A stretch of 64,000 nt of DNA, taken from the NCBI RefSeq assembly GCF_025938095.1, contig NZ_JAPCZF010000003.1, positions 186,001-250,000 on the forward strand. The letters run 5' to 3'. The notes under the pieces were generated by a model, which saw nothing but the letters and a program-made list of their open reading frames with translations, was not told the DNA's origin and searched no databases. A program made the position numbers and the translations under genes. Within the stretch, counting starts at the first letter, position 1; every line of letters begins with the position of its first letter. Origin of the DNA: Novosphingobium sp. JCM 18896 (GTDB lineage Bacteria; Pseudomonadota; Alphaproteobacteria; Sphingomonadales; Sphingomonadaceae). Of the stretch, positions 43,894 to 52,975 are shown piece by piece.

Positions 43894-45989
43894 GCGTCGC
43901 GACCCATCAGCGGATCGCTGACGCCGTGGGCGCCGCGTTCGAGCCGGCCGGCGGCGCGGATCTCGACCGTCGCGAGCGTGACGGTGAAGTCGTACCAGTC
44001 CTGGCTCTTGTCCGTCGGCCAGACCGCTTCGGCCTTGCCCTCGGCGGGCAGCGCGGTCTGGAAGCTCTCGACGTGGCCATAGGCATCCTTGCCCAAGGTC
44101 GCGCGGCTCTCGGCTTTGGCGGGATTGTTCAGCGCGACCGACAGTGCCGGGCGGCGCGGGTGCTGGCGGATCGTCACCGCGGGCACCGTCGTACCTTCGG
44201 CCAGGGTGCCTGACATGTGCCGGACAAAGCCGTTGGGGCCGAGCACCCAGAGGTCGAACTCGCCGTTGGCGCCCAGGTCCCAGCTGTCGTCGATCCGCTT
44301 GCGCGCCTCGACCGTGTAGCGCCGCGGGATGCGGTCGAGGTGTTTGCGGTCGTAGACCTGGAACACCGCGCCGACGCTGCCCTCATTGACGAAGGTCAGG
44401 CGCACGCCGTCGGGCGCGGCGGCGAGATCGACCGCAAGCTTGTAGGGCAGCGCGCGCGAGCGGCGCACGCCGGTTTCCTGGTAGAGGTCCTGCGGCCGGC
44501 GCGGCGGGAGCACCTTGTCGCGCTTCTGGTGCACGGCGATCGTCTTGGGCGAATTGCTGACGTCGGGCAGTTCGGGGAACCCGGCATCGGCCGGCGCGGC
44601 GAAGTCGAAGCACGAGGTCAGGTCGCTGCAGACCGCGCGGTGCCAGGGGCTGATCGCCGGTACCGTCACGCCGAAGCGCTTCTCGAGGAACTGGCCGACC
44701 GAGGTGTGATCGGCGACCTCGCTGTTGACCCAGCCGCCCTTCGACCACGGCGAGACCACGTAGAGCGGCACGCGCGGGCCGAGGCCCCAGGGGCGCGTGG
44801 TGCCGCTGATAGTGTCGTCGCGCGAGGTATAGGCGTCCTTGTGATCGTCGAAATAGTGGCCCTTGAGGTCGAAGGTCGCCTTGCCCGCCATCGAGCCATC
44901 GGCGTTGTACGAAGGCGGCGCGGGCGGCGGAAGGTGATCGAACAGGCCGTCGTTCTCGTCGAAGGTCTGGAAGAACACGGTGCCGGCCCAGACCTCGGGA
45001 TTGGCGGTCAGCGCGTCGAGCACCTTGGCGGTGAATTCGGCGCCTTCGAGCGGCGACGAGGTCGAAGGGTGCTCGGACCAGGGCATCGGCGGCAGGACCC
45101 AGGACACCTGAGGCAGGGTGCCGTTCTTCACGTCCTGTTCGAGCCGTTCGAGCGAGAAGTGGCTCATGCCCTTCTTGTAGAGCGGGCTGTCGGGCTTCGC
45201 CTCGCGGAAGCCCTTGAAGGCCAGGCCACCGTGCATCGCGCCGGTCCAGTTGTCGTTGGGATCTTGGTAGATCTTCCAGTCGACCCCCGCGGCATCGAGC
45301 ACTTCGGGGATCGTCGCCCATTCGAGGTCATTGCCGGCATAGGTATAGCCGGGCTCGGGCAGCGCGCCCTTGATCCAGCAACGCAGGTTGTTCGGTTCGG
45401 ACTTGTCGTCGCGGCAGTTAATACCCTGGGCGCGCATCGCCGGATCGAAATTGCCGCCCGACCAGAAGACGATGCGGTTGGGATCGGTGCCCGTGGTGAT
45501 CGAGCAGTGATAGGCGTCGCAGATCGTGAAGCTCTCGGCCAGGGCGAACTGGAAGGGCACGTCCTCGCGCTTGTAGTAGCCCATCGAATAGTCGGTCTTG
45601 TACTTGGGCCAGAGGCCGAACTTGCCCTGGTTCCACGCGGCCTGGGCGTCGGCGAAGGAGTGCGGCGTGCCGGGCACCTTGATCGCGTTGGTCTTGGCCG
45701 TGTCGAGGTGGAACGGCGGCAGTTCGCGCGCGCCGTTGCTCTGCCACCAGACGTCCTTGCCCGAGGCGAGCGGGATGGGGTGGCGGTCGCCGAAGCCGCG
45801 AACGCCGCGCATCGTGCCGAAGTAGTGATCGAACGAGCGGTTCTCCTGCATCAGGATTACGACGTGGCGCACGTCCTTGATCGTGCCGGTCCGGCGGTTG
45901 GCGGGGATCGCCAGGGCGCGGCCGATCGCGGCGGGCAGGGCCCCTGCGACGGCAGCGGTCTTGAGGAAGTCACGGCGCGTGTTGGACAT
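43890..45989 (-). CDS. plcN: Phosphocholine-specific phospholipase C (Tat-exported)
   Basis: 699-residue phospholipase C of the PlcH/PlcN family, hydrolysing phosphatidylcholine or sphingomyelin outside the cytoplasm. The twin-arginine signal is SNTRRDFLKTAAVAG. Phosphoesterase motifs are VILMQENRSFDHYFGTMRGVRG, TDPNRIVFWSG and FDENDGLFDHLPPP. Two C-terminal DUF756-type domains follow (about 500-690). The ATG at 45989 follows GGGAGAC. It is the last gene of a minus-strand run with a PhnCDE importer, suggesting phosphorus scavenging. Confidence 0.93.
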   Translation of the reverse strand: MSNTRRDFLKTAAVAGALPAAIGRALAIPANRRTGTIKDVRHVVILMQENRSFDHYFGTMRGVRGFGDRHPIPLASGKDVWWQSNGARELPPFHLDTAKTNAIKVPGTPHSFADAQAAWNQGKFGLWPKYKTDYSMGYYKREDVPFQFALAESFTICDAYHCSITTGTDPNRIVFWSGGNFDPAMRAQGINCRDDKSEPNNLRCWIKGALPEPGYTYAGNDLEWATIPEVLDAAGVDWKIYQDPNDNWTGAMHGGLAFKGFREAKPDSPLYKKGMSHFSLERLEQDVKNGTLPQVSWVLPPMPWSEHPSTSSPLEGAEFTAKVLDALTANPEVWAGTVFFQTFDENDGLFDHLPPPAPPSYNADGSMAGKATFDLKGHYFDDHKDAYTSRDDTISGTTRPWGLGPRVPLYVVSPWSKGGWVNSEVADHTSVGQFLEKRFGVTVPAISPWHRAVCSDLTSCFDFAAPADAGFPELPDVSNSPKTIAVHQKRDKVLPPRRPQDLYQETGVRRSRALPYKLAVDLAAAPDGVRLTFVNEGSVGAVFQVYDRKHLDRIPRRYTVEARKRIDDSWDLGANGEFDLWVLGPNGFVRHMSGTLAEGTTVPAVTIRQHPRRPALSVALNNPAKAESRATLGKDAYGHVESFQTALPAEGKAEAVWPTDKSQDWYDFTVTLATVEIRAAGRLERGAHGVSDPLMGRDA

Positions 45990-46015
45990 CGTAGGTCTCC
46001 CGTTATGTGCGGATT

Positions 46016-46963
46016 TCAGGGGGTCTTGCGCCGCAGTCGCGCGGCGATGTGGTCGAGCAGCAGCACCACGATCAGGATCCCGACGAGGATCGTGCCGACG
46101 TGGGCATATTCGTACATGTCGATCCGGCCCTTGAGCTCCTGACCGATCCCGCCCGCGCCGACGAGGCCGACGACGGTGGCCATGCGGACGTTGCGGTCGA
46201 GGATGTAGAAGGTCGAGGAAACGAACGGCGCGCGCACCGCCGGCCACAGCGCGAAGCGGAAGGTCGCGAGCCGGCTGGCGCCGCTCGCCAACAGCGCGCG
46301 GACGGGCGCCTGGTCGGCGTCCTCGATCGCATCGGCATAGAACCGGCCGAGGAAGCCCGCGGCGTGGAGGCCCAGCGCGAGGATGCCGGCGGGCGGGCCG
46401 AAGCCGAAGGCGGTGACGAGGAACAGCGCGCTCAGCAGTTCGGGCACGGCGCGCAGGCCGGCTGATAGGGCGCGCGCGGCTTGGCGGATCGCGGGGCTGC
46501 GCACCAATGGGGTCGATCCGGCGAGCCCCAGCGGCAGGCCGAGCAGCGCCGCGAGCAGGGTGCCCCAGATCGCGATCTCGATCGTCTCGAGCAGCTTGCC
46601 CGCGACCTGCAGGACATAGCCGAAAGGCTGGACCAGCCAGACCTTGCGCTGATGCACGGTCGCGGGTTCGAGCCGGTCGGGATCGAGTTCGCGCCTGGTC
46701 TCGTCGGTGGTCTGCAGATAGGCGAATGGCGGCAGATGGGCGGGATCGAAGCCGGGTATTTCGGCCACGTCCTGGCGGTCGGAAAGCTGCAGCGGCCACA
46801 TCTGCGCGGCCATGCCGGCCAGCGCGCGACCGGCGCCGGCCTGGGTGAACAGCCGCGGCACGTCGACGCGCAGCGCGCTGATCGCGAGCAGGCCGAGCAG
46901 CGCCGCGAGCACGGCGATCCGTCGCAGGCTCCAGCTGCGCGGGAAGGCGGCGGTGGTGCTCAT
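46016..46963 (-). CDS. phnE: Phosphonate-type ABC transporter permease
   Basis: 315-residue inner-membrane permease of the PhnE/phosphite type. It has one N-terminal helix (IAVLAALLGLLAISAL), a periplasmic insert, then about five helices of the BPD domain. The EAA-like coupling loop appears in RALLASGASRLATFRFALWPAVRAPF and GLVGAGGIGQELKGRIDMYEY. The ATG overlaps the phnC stop by 4 bases. It forms PhnD-C-E with the two upstream genes. Substrate by family: phosphonate, phosphite or phosphate ester. Confidence 0.9.
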   Translation of the reverse strand: MSTTAAFPRSWSLRRIAVLAALLGLLAISALRVDVPRLFTQAGAGRALAGMAAQMWPLQLSDRQDVAEIPGFDPAHLPPFAYLQTTDETRRELDPDRLEPATVHQRKVWLVQPFGYVLQVAGKLLETIEIAIWGTLLAALLGLPLGLAGSTPLVRSPAIRQAARALSAGLRAVPELLSALFLVTAFGFGPPAGILALGLHAAGFLGRFYADAIEDADQAPVRALLASGASRLATFRFALWPAVRAPFVSSTFYILDRNVRMATVVGLVGAGGIGQELKGRIDMYEYAHVGTILVGILIVVLLLDHIAARLRRKTP

Positions 46964-47685
46964 GCGGCCTCTACCCGGTGCGAGCGGCGATAGAGCTCGG
47001 GACTGCCGTCGAAGGCGAGGCGCCCTTCGTCGATCACCAGAATGCGATCGGCGAAAGCGCAGGCGAGCTCGGGCTGGTGCAGCGCACAGACCACCGTCGC
47101 GCCGAGACGCGTGCGGTGCGCGGCCAGCACGCTCAGCACCTGGCGCGCGGTGTCGGGATCGACGCTCGCCACGGGCTCGTCGGCCAGGACCAGCGCGGGT
47201 TCGAGCATCAGCGCCCGCGCCACGCCGACGCGCTGCTGCTGGCCGCCCGAGGGTCGTGAGACGGGCGCGCCGAGAAAGGCGGGATCGAGCCCGAGTTCGA
47301 GATGCAACGCGACCGCGCGCTCGCGCGCCCAGGCCGGATAGAGCCCGCTCAGCGCGCGCCACAGCGGCATCGACGCGGCGGCTCCGGCGACGATGTTTTC
47401 CGCCACGCTCGCCTCACCGACGAGCGCGCCGTCTTGGTGCACTTGGCCGATCCGCTTGCGCAGCGCGCGCGGCATGGAGGGTGTCAGCGGTGTGCCGTCG
47501 ATGCTGGCAGAGCCGTGGGTCGGCGCGGCGATGCCACCGAGCAGTCGCAGCAGGCTGGACTTGCCCGCACCCGAGCGGCCGAGCACGGCACAGAACTGGC
47601 CCGCCGGGATCGTCAGGCTCAGCCCCGAGACTGGCATCGTCCCGTCGCGATAGATCAGCGATACCTGGTCGAGTGCGATCTGCAT
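46960..47685 (-). CDS. phnC: Phosphonate-type ABC transporter ATP-binding protein
   Basis: 241-residue ABC ATPase. Walker A is GRSGAGKS (about 36-43), the signature is RPSGGQQQRVGVARAL (PSGGQ rather than LSGGQ), Walker B is ALVLADEPVASVD, and the switch His is in CALHQPEL. The order VSLIYRDGTMPVSGLSLTI and the spacing fit PhnC. It energises import with PhnE and PhnD. Confidence 0.92.
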   Translation of the reverse strand: MQIALDQVSLIYRDGTMPVSGLSLTIPAGQFCAVLGRSGAGKSSLLRLLGGIAAPTHGSASIDGTPLTPSMPRALRKRIGQVHQDGALVGEASVAENIVAGAAASMPLWRALSGLYPAWARERAVALHLELGLDPAFLGAPVSRPSGGQQQRVGVARALMLEPALVLADEPVASVDPDTARQVLSVLAAHRTRLGATVVCALHQPELACAFADRILVIDEGRLAFDGSPELYRRSHRVEAA

Positions 47686-47695
47686 CAGCCCGCGC

Positions 47696-48649
47696 TCACT
47701 GTTGCGCTGCGCGTTCGAGCAGCGCGGCCTTGAGCGCCGGCGTTACGCGCGCGATGCGCCGGGCCATGCTGTCGAACGGCGCGTCGGAGAAGTGGGTGGC
47801 GTAGCCTTCGATCGCGCCGCCGCCGTAGCCAGTAATGCGGCCCTGCGTGATCGCCGCGTCCTGCGCCAGTCGGGAAAAGCCCTCGCGCAATATCTCGCGC
47901 CGGGCTGCTGGCAGGCGGGTGGAGACGATGAAAGGCGGATAAGGCATGGCCTCGCTACGTGCGAGCACGCGCAGCTTCTCTGCGCCGGGCACACCCGCGC
48001 GCAGGGCGCGGTCGTAGGAATCGAGCGAAAGCGCGGCGGCGTCGACCTGGCCCTGGAGCAGGGCGTTGAGGCTGTTGGGATGGCTGCCGGTCAGCCGAAC
48101 CGCGGAAAGATCGCGCGCGGGATCGAGCCGGGCCTCCATCAGCATCGCTACGGGCATGAGGAACGACGAGGTCGAATTGATGTCGCCGAAGGCCACGCGC
48201 TTGCCCGCGAGGTCGGCAAGGCCGCGCAACGGCGCGTCACTGCGCACGAAGAAGGCGGCGTAGTAGCGCGGCTGGCCGTTCTTGATGCCGACCGCCAGGA
48301 GCTGTGCACAGCCGCGGTCGCGCGCCTGCAGATAGGTCGCGGGCCCGACGAAGGCCAGGTCGGCCACGCCGTTGCAGATGCCTTCGACGGCAGCACCGTA
48401 GGATTGCGTGATGGTCAACTCGAACCTCATGCCGGTGGAGCGGGACAGGGTGTCAAACAGCGGGCGGTAGTCGGCGAGCGTGCCGGACGCGGTTCCGCCA
48501 TCGGCCGGGATCAGCACGACCCGGATGGGCGTCTCCGCGTCCGAGGCCTCGCCCCGTCCGCAAGCCCCCGTTGCCAGGGCGAGCAGGAGAAGGGCTGCGA
48601 CCACGAGGAACGCGACGATCGTCCCCTGATGTTTTCGGCTTCCCGTCAT
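47696..48649 (-). CDS. phnD: Phosphonate/phosphite-type substrate-binding lipoprotein
   Basis: 317-residue periplasmic binding protein of the PhnD family. The lipoprotein signal is LLLLALATGACG (lipobox TGAC). Family motifs are ADYRPLFDTLSRSTG, GICNGVADLAFVGPATYLQARDRG, LAGKRVAFGDINSTSSFLMP and GQVDAAALSLDSYDRAL. The GDxxSTSS segment binds the phosphonate group in relatives. It heads the transporter run, 98 bases downstream of the TonB receptor gene. Confidence 0.92.
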   Translation of the reverse strand: MTGSRKHQGTIVAFLVVAALLLLALATGACGRGEASDAETPIRVVLIPADGGTASGTLADYRPLFDTLSRSTGMRFELTITQSYGAAVEGICNGVADLAFVGPATYLQARDRGCAQLLAVGIKNGQPRYYAAFFVRSDAPLRGLADLAGKRVAFGDINSTSSFLMPVAMLMEARLDPARDLSAVRLTGSHPNSLNALLQGQVDAAALSLDSYDRALRAGVPGAEKLRVLARSEAMPYPPFIVSTRLPAARREILREGFSRLAQDAAITQGRITGYGGGAIEGYATHFSDAPFDSMARRIARVTPALKAALLERAAQQ

Positions 48650-48706
48650 ATCGAGTCCGCGGGCGCCTACGCGGCGGCTGTGACATGACTGTGAAGCCGA
48701 AGAAGC

Positions 48707-48738
48707 ACCCGGCCCACCCCGATCCGGGCAGGCCGGGT
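48707..48738 (-). terminator. Hairpin after the TonB receptor gene (possible terminator)
   Basis: On the minus strand ACCCGGCC and GGCCGGGT form a perfect 8-bp stem with a 16-base loop 10 bases after the receptor stop. An alternative pairing CCACCCC/GGGGTGG overlaps it. No T-run follows, so it may attenuate or stabilise the upstream mRNA instead of ending it. Confidence 0.4.
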
Positions 48739-48747
48739 CAGGGGTGG

Positions 48748-50919
48748 TTAAAACGAGGTGTTGTACGAAACGTAGAAGGCGCGCGGCTTGCCCTCGAAGG
48801 GATAGCCATAGAAGTACTGCGGGCTGTTCAGCGCGATCTCGCCGCGCAGGAAGCGCGAGTCATAGCGACGGTTGCCGAAGCCGTAGCGCTCGGCATAGAC
48901 CTTGTCGAAGACATTGGCGACGCGCAGCTGGAACTTGTGCTGCTTGTCCTCGCCCAGCCACAGGCCGATCGAGGCGTTCATCACGAAGTAGTTGCCGAAG
49001 TTGACGCGCAGCGAATTGTTGAGGCCGCCGGTCGAATATTCGGGGCCCTGGTAGCGCGGGAACAGCGTGACGTGGAAGGTCTTGTCGGGGCTGTTCCAGG
49101 CGAGCTGGCCGCCGATCATGTATTCGGGCGTCTCGTTGATCTGCAGCAGCGAACCGCGCAGACGCGCCTTCTGCTTGGTGAAGTTGACGTTGGCCGAGAG
49201 CGTCTCGCCCAGCCGCAGGTTGACGTCGGCGGTCAGGCCGCGGATCTCGGTGACCGCGGTGTTGTTGAAATAGGTGTTCACCGTCAGGCCCGAGGTGGTC
49301 TGGATGCGGTTGGTGATGTCGGTTTTGAACCAGCCGAGCTCGGCATCGAAGTAGACCCCGCCGAAGTCCTTGGCGAAGCCGGCGCCGAAGTTGAAGGTCT
49401 TGGTCGTCTCGGTCTTGAGATCGGGGTTGCCGACGATCGTTGCTTCCTGGCGGAACAGCTCGTTGGTCTTGGGCAGGCTGTACGAGGTGCCGCCGTTGCC
49501 GCGCAGGTAGAAATCACCCAGGCCCTGGCGGAAGCCGAACTTCCAGATCGTCTTGCTGCCGAAGCTGTCCGAGAAGTCGGTGCGCACGGCCAGCGAGAGC
49601 TTGGTGTCGGGGCTGAACGGCAGCACCGGGCGGAAATCGGCATAGAGCCCGGTCACGGTCTGGCGTTCGTCGTTGATCGGGAAGACCGGGTCGGAATCGT
49701 CCTTGTAGGACACCACCTGGACGCCCGCGACGACCTCGATCGCGTTGGGAATGTTGATCGTGTTGCGGAAGTTGAGCCCCATTTCCTGGAAGCCGCTGTT
49801 CTTCGAAGCGGCGCCGAAGCCCTGATTGGGCTTGGGGATCGAGCGGCCGGTCGAGAAGCCGAAGGGCACGATGCGCGTGGGCGTGGCGGGATCGGGGCAG
49901 CCCGCGCGGATCGCGCAGATCTCGGGCAGGGTCTCGGTGTTGTTGAGCAGCGGGTTCGACCAGTAGCCGGCGAGCTCGGTGAACAGCTTGTCCGACCAGC
50001 GGCGCTCGAAGGCGAAGTCGACGATCGGATAGCGCACCCGGTTGGGCGAGTAGGTCTCGGTGTCGGGGAAGGCGTCGAAGAACTCGATCTGCGTATACTG
50101 CGCGTTGAGTCGGAACTGGGTCTTCTCGTCGGGCTGGAACAGGTACTTCACGCCCACGTTGCTGCGGTTGAGCGGGTACTTCTGGATGCCGCCCGAAGCC
50201 GCGACGTTGTCGATGAAGTCCTCGGGCCGGAAGATGCGCGGGCCGTCGGTCTGGATCGAGCCGCCGTAGACCATGAAGCTGTGGCGCTTTTCCGGGTCGA
50301 TCGCGAAGCGGGCGTTGCCCCAGATCTCGCGCGTATTGAACTCGCCGTACTGCGCGCCGAGCTCGACGCGGTTGGTGCCGTCGGGACGCTTGGTGACGAG
50401 GCTGATTACGCCGATGCCGCCGTTCGAGCCGAAGAACAGGCTGTTGCCGCCGCGGAACACTTCGGCGCGCTCGATCATGTGCGGGTCGATCGTGGTCGTG
50501 CCCCAGATCTCCTCGAGCGCGGGGCCGCGGTCGTAGAGCGGCACGCCGTCGAGCACGACCAGCGTGTCGCGGTCGCCGCCGCCGTCGAGGCGGATCGTGT
50601 ATTCGCCTTCGTCGGGCGAATAGCCGACGTTGGCGCCCTTGATCAGGAACTGGGCGATCTCGGCGAAGTTGGTCGCGCCGGTCGCCTCGATCGCCGCGCG
50701 ATCGACGATCTGGACGTTGTTGCCGAAGGTGATCGCCTCTGCCGCCTGCTGCGTGGCCTTCTCGCGCAGGCCGGTCACGACGATGTTCTCGCGATCCTGG
50801 TCGTCTGCCGCGTCGGCCGCAGCCTCGGCTTCGCCCGCCGCAGCGTGGGCGGCCGCCGGCAGGAAGCTGGTGGAAAGCAACAGCGCAAGCGCCGTCAAAC
50901 GCAGGTTTGGCGTCTTCAT
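48748..50919 (-). CDS. TonB-dependent outer-membrane receptor
   Basis: 723-residue outer-membrane active transporter. It has a Sec signal (LALLLSTSFLPAAAHAAAG), a TonB box-like ENIVVTGLREK (about 44-54), a plug domain (IAQFLIKGANVGYSPDEGEYTIRLDGG.. RAEVFRGGNSLFFGSNGGIGVI), and a 22-strand barrel ending in an aromatic residue (VSYNTSF). Its plug resembles FecA-like receptors. Next to PhnDCE and phospholipase C it could import a phosphonate or organophosphate ligand; this is inferred from context only. It is divergent from the RpiR regulator. Confidence 0.93.
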   Translation of the reverse strand: MKTPNLRLTALALLLSTSFLPAAAHAAAGEAEAAADAADDQDRENIVVTGLREKATQQAAEAITFGNNVQIVDRAAIEATGATNFAEIAQFLIKGANVGYSPDEGEYTIRLDGGGDRDTLVVLDGVPLYDRGPALEEIWGTTTIDPHMIERAEVFRGGNSLFFGSNGGIGVISLVTKRPDGTNRVELGAQYGEFNTREIWGNARFAIDPEKRHSFMVYGGSIQTDGPRIFRPEDFIDNVAASGGIQKYPLNRSNVGVKYLFQPDEKTQFRLNAQYTQIEFFDAFPDTETYSPNRVRYPIVDFAFERRWSDKLFTELAGYWSNPLLNNTETLPEICAIRAGCPDPATPTRIVPFGFSTGRSIPKPNQGFGAASKNSGFQEMGLNFRNTINIPNAIEVVAGVQVVSYKDDSDPVFPINDERQTVTGLYADFRPVLPFSPDTKLSLAVRTDFSDSFGSKTIWKFGFRQGLGDFYLRGNGGTSYSLPKTNELFRQEATIVGNPDLKTETTKTFNFGAGFAKDFGGVYFDAELGWFKTDITNRIQTTSGLTVNTYFNNTAVTEIRGLTADVNLRLGETLSANVNFTKQKARLRGSLLQINETPEYMIGGQLAWNSPDKTFHVTLFPRYQGPEYSTGGLNNSLRVNFGNYFVMNASIGLWLGEDKQHKFQLRVANVFDKVYAERYGFGNRRYDSRFLRGEIALNSPQYFYGYPFEGKPRAFYVSYNTSF

Positions 50920-51021
50920 GGTCTCTAGTCCCCGTTCCGTTGTTCAGCGACGGGCGCCCGATCCAAGGGTGCTCGTCCGCCGCTGTCGGAGTGCGACCTA
51001 GGCAGCGATTATGACGACTGA

Positions 51022-51049
51022 ATGAAATTCACTCATTTTTGAGTTTCAT
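51022..51049. promoter_or_regulatory. Candidate RpiR operator between TonB receptor and rpiR-type gene
   Basis: ATGAAA (51022-51027) and TTTCAT (51044-51049) form an inverted repeat with a 16-base spacer; TGAAATTCA (51023-51031) is itself palindromic. TGAAA/TTTCA half-sites recur in operators of the RpiR/MurR family. The AT-rich stretch lies 103 bases upstream of the receptor start, suited to regulating both divergent genes. Confidence 0.5.
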
Positions 51050-51104
51050 GTTGCTAACCTTGCCGCACCCTGATTTTCACGATCCTGACACAATGCTATG
51101 CTGC

Positions 51105-52052
51105 ATGGCCGGGCTGAGGGCGCGGGTGCCGGACGGGAAAGGTCATCGGAAAAAAGTGTCGATCGATAGCCAGGGTCTGCCGCCCGAATCGCCCACGGGC
51201 CACCGCCCGGTGGAGAACGCGCTCGCGAGAATCCGCACGTCTCTGCCGCAAATGTCGAAAATCGCGACGCGAGTCGCCGAATATGTCCTGGCCCATCCAC
51301 AGGACGTGGTCGGCATGTCGATCACCGAGCTGGCCGACGCCGTCGATGCCAGCGAAGGCAGCGTGATCAACTTCTGCCGGGGAATCGGGCTCAGCGGTTT
51401 CCAGCAATTGAAATTGAGCCTGGCTCAGGAAATCGTCCAGCCGGTTCAGTTCATTCACGAAGACCTCGACCGCGACGACACGACCGGCACGGTCTGTCGC
51501 AAGGTGTTCCACTCGGGCATCCAGGCGCTCAGCGACACATTGTCGGTGCTCGATCCGGCCGCGCTGGCCCAGGCGGTCGAGACGATTCGCGCGGCGAAGC
51601 GCGTGGAGATCTACGGGATCGGCTCGTCGGCGCCGATCGCCGAGGACACGCATTATCGCATGCTGCGCATCGGCCTCGACGCGCGCGTGGTGATCGACAG
51701 CCACGTCCAGGCGATCTCGGCCTCGCGCTGCACCTCGGACGTCGCCGTGCTGACGATCTCGCACTCGGGCGCGACCAACGAGACGGTCGCCTCGACCAGG
51801 CTCGCGCGTGAGGCCGGGGCGAAGACGATCGTCATCACCAATTTCGGCCGCTCGCCGATCCAGGCCTATGCCGACACGGTGTTGTTCACGATGGCGCGCG
51901 AGACGCGCTTCCGTACCGAGGCCATGGCCAGCCGCATCGCCCAGCTCTGCGTGATCGACGCGCTGATCGCCGCGCTGGCCCTGGCCGACTACGACCGCTC
52001 GACCGACGCGCTGCGGCAGACTTTCGACGTGCTCTCGATCAAGCGCTTCTAG
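51105..52052 (+). CDS. RpiR-family (HTH-6 + SIS) transcriptional regulator
   Basis: About 315 residues. The N-terminal HTH-6 domain (SKIATRVAEYVLAHPQDVVGMSITELADAVDASEGSVINF, split here only by position) is followed by a SIS sugar-phosphate-binding domain (RVEIYGIGSSAPIAEDTHYRM, LTISHSGATNET, GAKTIVITNFG). RpiR proteins sense phosphosugars. The start is uncertain: ATG 51093, ATG 51105 or GTG 51156 are possible; further upstream starts would overlap the operator candidate. It is divergent from the TonB receptor and convergent with the IclR gene (4-base overlap). Confidence 0.88.
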   Translation: MAGLRARVPDGKGHRKKVSIDSQGLPPESPTGHRPVENALARIRTSLPQMSKIATRVAEYVLAHPQDVVGMSITELADAVDASEGSVINFCRGIGLSGFQQLKLSLAQEIVQPVQFIHEDLDRDDTTGTVCRKVFHSGIQALSDTLSVLDPAALAQAVETIRAAKRVEIYGIGSSAPIAEDTHYRMLRIGLDARVVIDSHVQAISASRCTSDVAVLTISHSGATNETVASTRLAREAGAKTIVITNFGRSPIQAYADTVLFTMARETRFRTEAMASRIAQLCVIDALIAALALADYDRSTDALRQTFDVLSIKRF

Positions 52053-52885
52053 ACCGTCGCCGACGTGCCGATGCGTGCGCAGGCGTCCTTGAGCTCCTGC
52101 GCCACGGCCATGACGCGCTCGCCCGAAGTGGCGCCGGAAAAGCCCATCAGCGACAGGACGAAGGCGACGCGGTCCTGCCGGTCGAACACGGGCGAGGACA
52201 TCGAGGTCATCCAGTAGGCGCCTTGCGGATCGAGCGCGGTTTCGATCTCGAGCGGACGCTGCGCCGGATCGCGGACGTAGAGCCAATCTATGCCGCATTC
52301 GAGCCCGGCTTCGGGGAAGCGCTGGACGACGAACTGGAAGCGGTTCTCCCGCGCGAAGGCCATGCCCTCGCGCGTGCGTTTCTGCTCTTCGAGGCTCGGC
52401 CGCGGGTCGAGCGATTCGAACCAGGCGCTGACCTGGCGTTCGGTCGACCAGGCGAGGAATATGGAACCGAACGGCGGACGCAGCGGCCAGCGAGTCTCGC
52501 GGTTGGCCAGGCGGTTGACGTGCGAGATTGAGATCGCACGCTCGCGCAGGACCACGTCGCCGCCGTCGCGGAAGATCGCGGCGCAGACCGCGTCGTGGCG
52601 ATGAGCGAGGACCTTCATCTCGGGCAGCGCGAGGTCGAGCGCGGTCGTGCCGAGGCTCGCCGCGCGGGCAAGCGCCGCCGCGGCGGGCCCCAGGACATAG
52701 AGCTTGTCGCGCGTGCGGTAGAGATAGCCGGCCTCGACCAGTTCGTTGACCAGGCCGTGACAGGTCGCCCGGTTCATCTTCAGCGCGGCGATCAGGTCGG
52801 TCAGCGAGAAGGCCTTGCCGGCGTTGCTGGCGAGGAGATCGAGCAGGGCGACGACACGCTGCGTGCCGGGGGACGGTCTGGCCAT
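52049..52885 (-). CDS. IclR-family transcriptional regulator
   Basis: 278 residues from ATG 52885 (MARPSPGTQRVVALLDLLA). The N-terminal winged helix is FSLTDLIAALKMNRATCHGLVNELVEAGYL; the C-terminal IclR effector domain (about 80-270) ends with the family-typical SSPVFDRQDRVAFVLSLMGF. It is divergent from an unrecognised gene and a sulfotransferase, with a well-formed operator candidate between, so it probably regulates that operon and itself. Confidence 0.9.
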   Translation of the reverse strand: MARPSPGTQRVVALLDLLASNAGKAFSLTDLIAALKMNRATCHGLVNELVEAGYLYRTRDKLYVLGPAAAALARAASLGTTALDLALPEMKVLAHRHDAVCAAIFRDGGDVVLRERAISISHVNRLANRETRWPLRPPFGSIFLAWSTERQVSAWFESLDPRPSLEEQKRTREGMAFARENRFQFVVQRFPEAGLECGIDWLYVRDPAQRPLEIETALDPQGAYWMTSMSSPVFDRQDRVAFVLSLMGFSGATSGERVMAVAQELKDACARIGTSATV

Positions 52886-52926
52886 TAGTTTGCATATACA
52901 AATTTCAGTTTGCAATTGCGAACTAA
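52885..52926. promoter_or_regulatory. Candidate IclR operator
   Basis: AGTTTGCA occurs twice in direct orientation at 52887-52894 and 52907-52914, exactly 20 bases apart (two helical turns). The outer sequences TTAGTTTGCA (52885-52894) and TGCGAACTAA (52917-52926) also form a nearly perfect inverted repeat. The site abuts the IclR start and precedes the divergent operon by about 50 bases. Confidence 0.6.
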
Positions 52927-52975
52927 TTCGGTGGCTCTATTCTCCGCGGCAACGACCAAACCGGGAGATGCGGAA

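Noticed and set aside
48660..48747. Cobalamin riboswitch or Fur box for the TonB receptor
   Set aside because: The B12 box and ferric-uptake 19-mer were not found near 50920-51040; this region lies downstream of the receptor, not upstream.
48571..50928. Plus-strand ORF of 785 codons opposite the TonB receptor
   Set aside because: The minus-strand TonB-receptor reading is unmistakable (signal, plug, barrel end). The plus-strand product has no recognisable domain and biased composition.
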